NCBI RefSeq assembly: GCF_027744825.2
Contig: NC_071342.1
Span: forward strand, 16,797,001-16,861,000
DNA from: Synchiropus splendidus
Lineage: Eukaryota; Chordata; Actinopteri; Syngnathiformes; Callionymidae
Length of the DNA: 64,000 bases
Direction: 5' to 3'
The translations under genes and the position numbers were made by a program. The notes beneath the pieces are model-generated. The model searched no databases. It was not told where the DNA came from and worked only from the letters and a program-made list of their open reading frames with translations. Below are positions 55,858 through 64,000 of the stretch, piece after piece. Numbering within the stretch: position 1 is the first letter of the stretch; every line of letters starts with the position of its first letter.

Positions 55858-58800
55858 CAGAGTTTGTCACATCAAGTCTTCCTCATCTCCTTTTCATGGC
55901 ACCTCATTTTCCAACAATGTAGCTCCTCTACACATGTCCAAACCATGTCTTCCTAACTTCAACGTGGGAAAAAAAAAAAAAAAATACATTTTTTATTGTG
56001 TATTTACATTCATTTTTAAAGTGGAATAACCTGAGGTTTGTGTGTATTAGCATCAAATGAAAACTCTTTCAAAATACAATTTAAAAAAATATCAAATGTA
56101 AGTTATTTTTCATGCAGGATGCTTCAGTGTACTCTTCTCAAGTCAAAGCATTTCCACAACCGCTTTCCTTTTCTGGCAAATGTGAGTGTGGTGGTTTCAT
56201 TACACTGTCAACACACGGCGTTCCTTATTGACTTTCCCGTCAGATCTCATCAGAGCAGGGGAAGAAATGCGAACTGTTTGGACACATCAGAAAGGAAACG
56301 CCAGGGAAAAACTGCACGACTAGAAGCGCTTGTGGTTTAGCAGAGGTGCGGATGTGTGGAGATAAACCCTGAAATCATTGTCAGACAACATTGTTTTTTA
56401 GTGGCTATGCTTCATCAGAAGCACTGTAAACTGACCCTCTGTAGCTGCCCTGCTTCTGAGAGAGAGAGAGAGAGAGAGAGGATCACGTTGTCATCCTTTG
56501 GGAGTTGAACTGCCACTGACAGAGCTCCTGAAGCCAAACAGGCTCTTCAATCAGCATTGGCAACGGATTCAGACAATGTCATTGTAATTATGCCTTGTTA
56601 TAAAAGGAGACCACTTCAAGTACGCATAATAAGTCCATTGGGTATTTGGGGAATGTGGATCATTTCAAATGACTTTCCTTCAAACTATTTACTCACAAAC
56701 CCTTGTGTGCGATCACACACATCAATAGAAGCACCACTTTATATGAGCAAGCTCATGTCCAAACCCGTCTGTTGGATCACGTTTTCAAAGGATCTAAATA
56801 ATTAAAAAGGGTTTCTGTGACTGAGAAACACATTAACCTTTAAATAATGGGGGGAATCACTTATTCTTTACGGCCGCACGTCCAACAGCCATCGTTTGAA
56901 ACGTATATTTATTCTGCTGATCTAGTTGATGAAAGAGTAAGGAGCAATACGACTATACTAGAGGAGGAAGTCAGACGTAGCATGTAGAGCTGTTAAATGT
57001 ACAGCAGACACTGACTTTGGCAGGGATAAGTAGATGATTTTGCTTTGAAGACAGAGCACCTCCTGCTCACTTCAGGTAGCACAATATGTTGGTGAAAAAG
57101 AACTTTCTCAAAATGTGCTTTGTCTTTTACAACTGACGACCACAGAGGATAATATTTTTGATATAAAATAAGACCTAAGGCGCTCGTAAGAAAATTCAGT
57201 GTGGATAAAATTCATTGTTGCCAAAGACGGAGATGACAAGCATATTCTCTAAACATACTTTTATTGCAATGTTTTGTTTTGTTTTTTTTGAACATGGTGA
57301 AAACTGTGAAAGAATCCAAATATTATATGTGTGTGGCTAAAAAAAAAGAAAGAAAAAAGGAAAAAAAACAATTTAAATTATTTAGCCATATTGACATTAA
57401 ACAAAGAACTAAGCAAAATGTATAGAGCAAAATATAGTCATTATACATAACAAAGAACATAAGAACAATCTCCACTCAAATGCTCCCCAAAATGCAAATA
57501 TCACTTGCATTTTTTAACTGCAAACTAAATCACTACAGTAAATATATTGAACAAAATTATAAGTGTGGTGCGTTATATTGCACTACTATTGTTTTGCCCA
57601 GTAAGATCATGATTCATATAATACTTTTTATAGTCAGACTGCATCATTTTGGAAGGTTTTACTTTGTTTTTGTTTTCCATGGTGACAATGTTCTGTTATT
57701 TTGAGTGAATCTGAGGGTCAACCACCCGTGAGCAGCGTGACCATGTCGTGACCACTCCTCAGACTGGGGACAACTAAAAGCCGTCAGAAAAACTAGCAGT
57801 TACCACAATAATGACGTGTGCCAAAATGTGATAATGAAAAGATATTCATATATTTCACACTGAAAGGTGCATAAGCATGTGTGCAACTGCTTAAAGTCCT
57901 TTGGCAATGAACTTGTTGTGACGGAAAACCAACCAATGCCATGTCTGGCCAAGTCAGACTGTGCAGAGTAGCAGTGAGTAAAGGAGTAATGTGACCCTTT
58001 TGACCCCAGATATACTGCAGTCAACATAGCAAGTGACTTGTCACAGATTGCATTGACTTTAACTGTGTGTGGAACACAAGTTGCTGATGGCTGCGATCAT
58101 GCAAGCAACAACAGTGGTTCCTCGCTCCATCATGGGTCACTTGTCGCAAATGTGCACGCTGTTTTGTTAATGTAATTGTACATGTGTTTCAAGCTCTGCA
58201 GTGACAGACGGACTGACAGGTAGCGGATAGATCGACAGACAGACGGACGGACAGACGGATGTTACGTCTGCGTTTGACATTGCAGCCTCATTCATCTCCA
58301 TAAACAAAAAAAAAAAGTATGATTCATCAGGGAGAAATATAGGAAGCCTGAAGTAATCCTTTTTGCTGCTTCCCCTGATATTCCATGCAGAACACCATTA
58401 ACTCCAACTGAGCAAAAAAAACAAGCTTTGAAAAAGCACGGCGTTTCTATTCTCAGTCTCTTTTCAAAGCATAACTAAAATGAATGAACAATGTGAGTCG
58501 CCTCAGGACAGCTTGGTGATTTGAATATTAAAATAGAATAAGGCTCATTTAGTCCACACTGGCTTCTTCTTTTTTTTTTGAAATGGTGAGTTACAATAAT
58601 TGAAAGCTTTTGATCCCTGCTTTAACGCCAAGGACAAGGGACGAGTGATACTGGAGATATCATTTAAGTCACAATTCAAACAAAGCAAACCTTTCCCAGA
58701 GCATTTCCTCCTTGGTCATCCTCCACTCTTCTCCACCTCCCTTCCCGCCCGATGATGAATACGTCGACGCAGAATCGGGGTTCATGGCATGAGCAGATAA

Positions 58801-59512
58801 TCGAGTTCTAATCTCCACACTGGTGAAATCATTAACTAACTCGCCCCAACAGCTCCATAAAGAGGCTGACGCCCATCGACAGTTTGGTGTGTGTTGGTGC
58901 AGAAGCCACATTAAAATGAGACCTGGGAAGAGGAGGTTTCCAAGCGGCTGAATCGATGAAGGCTATTAGGCGCGAGTCCCTACGGTCCATCTGACTAAAG
59001 TCAGGTCAGAGCAAACTAAAGAGCGTCCAGAAATATTCAGGCAAATCTGCCCACATCGACAGTATTTTTGCTACTTATTCAAAAGTTCTGTCGTCACATA
59101 TTTGTTCACACATCCATGCATACATGCCTTTTGGCAATATTTGCAAATCTATAAAGACACTGGGATGTGATGGTTCAATGTCCTGCTCAAGCATTCACCC
59201 ACTATTAATACATCCGTCCGGTGTCATCATCTGAGAGGAGTCTTTCTATCTGCAGATCATTTTAACACCTGACTTGTTTTACAGCAGCTGGAGACGGACA
59301 GCTTCCTGACACTGGCGGAACGAGCCACGACAAAGTCATATGAAATGAGAAAAGTTTTCACTCCCTAGGTGGAATCTGACAAGACACATATAATGGCATG
59401 TGTGTATTTGTTTGAGCATGGAAATGAACATTTGCGGCGGTGTCACTTCATTAATCCGTTTAACAAAATAAGTCATCATACACTGACTAAAGAAAAAAAA
59501 AAAATTGTTTTG
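55858..59512. other. intronic sequence with simple repeats
   Basis: A poly-A run is at 55969-55984. A (GA)n run is at about 56458-56480. Imperfect GACA/GACG/GATA tetranucleotides span about 58204-58262. No gene was recognised. Confidence 0.6.
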
Positions 59513-59685
59513 TTTTTCGCTACACAATGGCCAGAGTTTCCACTACTATGAATGTACTTGAAACTCTTATACAAATATTTTCACAACATTGAAAGAGTTT
59601 TAGTTTAAATAAGGTGATATAAAAACTTGAATATAGCCACCATCCTGATTTATTGTGCCATGGTCAAACTGATACAACTATCTCT
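59513..59685. repeat. local duplication Z, copy 1
   Basis: This matches 62010-62179 nearly base for base: CACAATGGCCNGAGTTTCCA, TTTAGTTTAAATAAGGTGAT, ATAAAAACTTGAATATAGCC and TTTATTGTGCCATGGTCAAA. It is followed by CT-rich repeats here and by a TA run in copy 2. Confidence 0.9.
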
Positions 59686-59727
59686 AACTCTCTAACTCTC
59701 TCTCTCTCTAACTCTCTCTCTCTCTAA

Positions 59728-59759
<32 letters not shown>

Positions 59760-59760
59760 A
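59686..59760. repeat. (CT)n / (AACTCTCT)n microsatellite
   Basis: CTCTAACTCTCT units pass into pure CT and a TTTCTCTCTCTCTA end. Confidence 0.9.
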
Positions 59761-59763
59761 TTT

Positions 59764-59806
59764 ACAAGAAGCGCTTTGTAAAAATATATCTATCTATCTA
59801 TCTATC

Positions 59807-59839
<33 letters not shown>

Positions 59840-60086
59840 ATATTCTTTTTTTCTGCTCTGTTAAAAAAAAAATATATATATATATATATTTTTTTCACAA
59901 AGCGCTTCTTGTTCCATACTTAAACAAACAAACAAATAAATAAATAAATAAATGAATAAGTATTTAGTTTGCAAATTTGTATGTGATGCATTTTAATCAA
60001 AACAGGAAGCCGAATTAATTGTGCAAGTTAATGAAGTGACCACGAAGATGAAAGCAGGACGCTGCCCAGAAACATGATGAAGCCAT
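59764..60086. repeat. hairpin-bearing tandem duplication, unit 1 (323 bp)
   Basis: It begins ACAAGAAGCGCTTTGT (59764-59779) and carries the exact inverted copy ACAAAGCGCTTCTTGT at 59897-59912. Between the arms lie (ATCT)n, (TA)n and TTCTTTTTTTCTGCTCTG. After the right arm come CCATACTTAAACAAAC, (AAAT)n and unique sequence up to ATGATGAAGCCAT. The whole unit recurs at 60276-60593, 512 bp further on. Confidence 0.93.
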
Positions 60087-60466
<380 letters not shown>

Positions 60467-60593
60467 GTATTTAGTTTGCAAATTTGTATGTGATGCATTT
60501 TAATCAGAACAGGAAGCCGAATTAATTGTGCAAGTTAATGAAGTGACCACGAAGATGAAAGCAGGACGCTGCCCAGAAACATGATGAAGCCAT

Positions 60594-61609
60594 TAATGCT
60601 AATGTATTCCAAGCATGACATTTGAGCTCTTTGTTCACACCGTCATCAGCGGAATAACATCCTGTGGCTGTATGATGGTGAGGAGACCCAGCCACAGTCA
60701 GGTGAGGAGGACAGTCAACCTCGGAGCGGCTACTCTTGTTCAGTAGGTGAGCAAAAACGGAATAAAAAAACGCTCGACAATTACGGCCAACCATCGATGG
60801 GCTGCATCCCAACGTCTCTGATGAAATATTCAGAGCAGCGTGTCCTCATTACCTTTCAGGTATCACTCAGTCAGATGGAGAACCTGCGAGAAAAGGGTTT
60901 TCTCTGGAACACGCTAAAGTCGCAGAGCAGCAAGGAGCTGCAAACAAACCTGTCAAGGTCAGTTTGGTGCTATCGCTACATCTGGCTCTCACACTCATTT
61001 CTCAGCTCGGTCCTTGAGCACCGCTTCAAAGGTCACCCATTAACTATGGCCAATGAAAGAGCAGCACTTAGGTGTCGCTTCCTAACCGCGCGGTGAAGAA
61101 CTGTTCACGTCAATGATGCGCTCAAAACCTCCAGCCCGATCTGTTAAAGCAGCTTCCTGGGAGGTTAATTTTTCACTGCCTGGGTCTAAGCACGGTGACA
61201 CGATGAGGCTTCCTGATTCATGACCCCGCAGATGCCTAGATGGACCACTAATTGTCTGCTTATCACCAGAACAACACGCGGACAATGGGAGGTAGAGACA
61301 CTCACTCCGACACTCACTTCACTTGTTCAGGTTGGATTTCCTCTAATGACTAGCTATTAGCTGCCTGACTTGAACTGTTGAGTTATACCTGTTTGGCTGA
61401 ATAGGAAGTGTCTGGAAGAGAAGACAAAACCGTCTTTCGCAGTGAGGAGAGTGTTTTGCTTCCTGCTTCCACACAAATTGATTCTAAAGTCCATGGACAA
61501 AGGCGCCCGGTTGAGGTGTGAATGGGCAACAAACAGATACGAGATGAGTCTGGCAGCTTGAAGGGCATTTGGGAAAGTCGCCAGTATACATTGGCGAGGT
61601 ATCATTTCC
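60594..61609. other. intronic sequence without recognised gene
   Basis: It is non-repetitive, with frames under 100 codons and no recognised domains. Confidence 0.5.
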
Positions 61610-61883
61610 CCTCTGCTACTGTCTGTGTTCACAAAATATACAATATAAACTAAAAAAAAAAAAGAGCTTCTTTTGTTAAATGTGACTCTTATCGCTGTAC
61701 TGTGATAATAACTTTGTAATTACACAATTGAAGTCAAAGACAAATGACTTAGCTCAGAGAGAAACTCAACTGATGTGAAAGAAAATGAGGATGATCGACT
61801 CATGCAGATTTTAAGACATGATACTGCTCCAGTAAAATGTACGACCATTTCTACTAAACCAACTCTTAAAAAGAAGCGGTCAG
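61610..61883. repeat. local duplication W, copy 1
   Basis: Shared with 62271-62511: CTACTGTCTGTGTTCACAAA, AGACAAATGACTTAGCTCAG, GATGATCGACTCATGCAGAT and CCATTTCTACTAAACCAACT. Copy 1 has about 60 extra bases (around 61672-61730) missing in copy 2. Confidence 0.92.
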
Positions 61884-61903
61884 TTTGCTCTCCAGACAAC
61901 AGG

Positions 61904-62059
61904 GAACCTTTGTTAGTGCAGCAGTTCCTGGTCCACTGATCACACTGATGCACAAGACACGTGGCAGCTAGGATGATAACAACAACAACAAACAACAACA
62001 AATCTGGATGTTTTTCACTCCACAATGGCCTGAGTTTCCACTACTCTGAATGTACTTAG
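61904..62059 (-). repeat. dispersed repeat X, copy 2 (inverted relative to 24494-24690)
   Basis: Read on the minus strand it follows copy 1 through AGTGGAAACTC, GGCCATTGTG, GAAAAACATCC, a TTGTTGTT run, CCTAGCTGCCACGTGTCTTG and GACCAGGAACT. It lies between the two W copies and overlaps the start of Z copy 2. Confidence 0.8.
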
Positions 62060-62176
62060 AAAGCCTTATACAAACATTTTCACGACATTAAAAGAGCTTT
62101 AGTTTAAATAAGGTGATATAAAAACTTGAATATAGCCACCGTCGTGATTTATTGTGCCATGGTCAAAGTGATACAA

Positions 62177-62177
<1 letters not shown>
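62010..62177. repeat. local duplication Z, copy 2
   Basis: This is the second copy of 59513-59685, about 2.5 kb apart in the same orientation, ending at the same GGTCAAA(C/G)TGATACAA word before a microsatellite. Confidence 0.9.
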
Positions 62178-62228
<51 letters not shown>

Positions 62229-62244
62229 AGAGAGAGAGAGAGAT
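62178..62244. repeat. (TA)n then (GA)n microsatellite
   Basis: A pure TA run at 62178-62226 is followed by GGAGAGAGAGAGAGAGA. Confidence 0.95.
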
Positions 62245-62270
62245 TCATTAATTAATTTATTTGTTTTTTC

Positions 62271-62511
62271 CCTCTGTTACTGTCTGTGTTCACAAAATGT
62301 ACAAAATAAAAAAAAACAAAAAAAAAACTTAAAAAAAGAGCCGCTCACAATTGAAGTTAAAGACAAATGACTTAGCTCAGAGAGAAACTCAATTGATGTG
62401 AAAGAAAAAGAGGATGATCGACTCATGCAGATTTTAAGACATGATACTGCTCCAGTAAAATGGACGACCATTTCTACTAAACCAACTCTTAAAAAGAAAA
62501 GAAGCAGTCAG
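62271..62511. repeat. local duplication W, copy 2
   Basis: Direct repeat of 61610-61883 with an internal deletion and a longer A-rich segment. Both copies keep the same short minus-strand open frame (ending SSSFSFTS.EFLSELSHLSLTSIV). I take this as shared DNA, not a gene. Confidence 0.92.
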
Positions 62512-64000
62512 GAGTGCCAGCCTGCTCATAAAGTGCTGCAATGTGAATTGTAGTCTTTGCCTTTGTCAGATATTTAGTGCTTTATTAAGTACTCTGACAC
62601 TTGCTGTTCACTTCTAACCTAAGATGGTCAGTACCAAATAGCCCCAGTGACATTTCATCTTGTACATTATACCTCCCACTGAGAAGGCTTTTAAAAGCCT
62701 TCGAACAAATGGCAGCAGCAGTGAGGTAAACTAGCGGTGTGACTACATCTCCTGGACACTTTTCACGCTGAGATCTGTGATGATCTTTAACTTTAGGAAG
62801 CTTTGTTAGCCACGTTTATTGCACTATTGCTTAGTTTTAATTCACAATGTCAGATGGCGACCAGCGTTGGTAAAGATTAGTGGAACATTTATCTGGTAAA
62901 ATGTTCCTGGAAAGTTATATGTATGAGCTCCATCCAGTGGGAAAGGCCGCAAGCAAACACCTCTCACCAAAGTATGTGGCTGAGAAGCATAACGTTGGAC
63001 TACATTTGTCGACCGAAAACAAGGTTCCCTCATTGGTCCTGGTCTCGGGCACATGATGGCAAGCAGAGACAGCGGTGCATGAGTGGTTTACCGCGACCAC
63101 TTTTGGGTAGTTCCACTGACATTTCTTACTCAGTGGAAATTGACCAATATTCATATTATTCTAAAGCAATATTTGACTGACACTGAGTAGCAGTTTTTCC
63201 TACTACTCTTACTACTACTAATGCTGAAACAGCGCGTATAAAAAAAAAAAAAGAAAGAAAGAAACGCTCATCTGTCTGTCTTTGGTAGTGATGTGACACA
63301 CGACGCCTCATGATGTTGAGCTCTTCATGATTGGCAGAAACGCACCAGTGAAAAAATCAAACTGAGGTGAAAACAACAGCCAGCAGAATTTTTTCAACAC
63401 CATTACACATGAACGATGCCAAGACAAGTACGTCCGCACATAATAAGCAGCCAGATTCCAATGAGACAGAACGACTTCTATAAAGGCTTTAATCATAATA
63501 ATGCTTCCATGCTTTGGCTCCCATTTGTTGACAGTTGGATATTAAACTCTTTCAATTTTGCGGTGGAAAAAAAAAAAAAAACACGAGGTGTCCTGGCGTT
63601 TTGCTCAGCAGATGCCATTAAATGTAATTGACAGTAGAAAGACATAACCATGTGGTTAAAAAAAAAAAAAAAAAGCCTCAGAGTGGAGAGTAACGGAAGA
63701 GAAAAGATCTACTTCTGACAGAGAGATGGAAAACACAGCCAACGCAGCGTGTTTAAATCTACAAACTGAGTCACACAAGGCTCCACCGGATGCATTCAAT
63801 GTCAGAGTTTCCTCATGTCATTTTCTGTGTTCCATCATGAGCACCGAGTCATCCATCCCACATACATGACACACAAATCTGTCATCTGTTTTAAGCCCGA
63901 GACGGCTAGTCAAATATGCTATAGTATATAATGTGCGTGCGAGGACACATCCCTCTGGCAATACAAGATTAGCAGAAGAGTTATGAATTGCTTCATTGCA
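62512..64000. other. intronic sequence without recognised gene
   Basis: Poly-A runs are at about 63240-63252, 63567-63581 and 63659-63674. No gene or repeat family was recognised. Confidence 0.5.

Noticed and set aside
55508..56029. 173-codon plus-strand ORF rich in Leu, Ser and Pro
   Set aside because: It is the translation of a pyrimidine-rich low-complexity tract; overlapping plus frames are also open because stops need purines.

Overview
The window reads as a teleost fish nuclear genome. It is AT-rich and gene-poor, has long dinucleotide runs, and carries retrotransposon remnants of types abundant in ray-finned fish (Rex3/RTE, L2 and Rex1-like LINE 3' ends) plus small TA-flanked inverted-repeat elements. 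Nothing prokaryotic is present: no operons, no CRISPR and no rRNA. These family names come from recognising motifs by eye, without a database search.

I can support only one protein-coding exon. It lies on the minus strand at 4636-4757, encodes 40 residues of a macro domain (VIHTVGP...ARGH...LVKE), and is bounded by a good acceptor and a GTGAGT donor. The wording fits MACROD2 (mono-ADP-ribosyl hydrolase) better than MACROD1. The rest of the window is then best read as macrod2 intron: about 4.6 kb downstream of the exon at low coordinates and more than 59 kb upstream of it. No other macro-domain exon and no FLRT3 single-exon ORF (FLRT3 is nested in MACROD2 in other vertebrates) was found.

Layout: 0.48-1.14 kb holds an L2-like reverse transcriptase 3' end. 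2.8-3.5 kb holds a Rex3-like copy whose 5' part is inverted relative to its 3' part. 4.6 kb has the macrod2 exon. At 8.9 and 18.5 kb there are CTCF-like motifs, and at 9.6 kb a possible plus-strand exon. 11.9-12.3 kb is an inverted-repeat element sitting inside a TA microsatellite. 15.9-16.5 kb is a large fold-back element. 22.2-22.7 kb is a tandem duplication. 26.2 kb has a 361-bp TIR element with a second, incomplete copy at 52.0 kb. 28-30 kb has a degraded DNA element and stretches that look like conserved non-coding DNA. 34.4 kb has a decayed RTE-like piece. 41.3-41.9 kb has a pure (AT)48 run beside a LINE 3' end. 44.4, 49.3 and 50.0 kb hold further LINE 3' ends. 55.6 kb is a 295-nt pyrimidine tract. 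59.5-62.5 kb is a nest of local duplications, microsatellites and AT-rich hairpins.

There is no multi-gene system here. The points of interest are structural: the hairpin duplication at 59.8-60.6 kb, the fold-back element at 16 kb, the 5'-inverted Rex3 copy, and the position inside a very large macrod2 intron.
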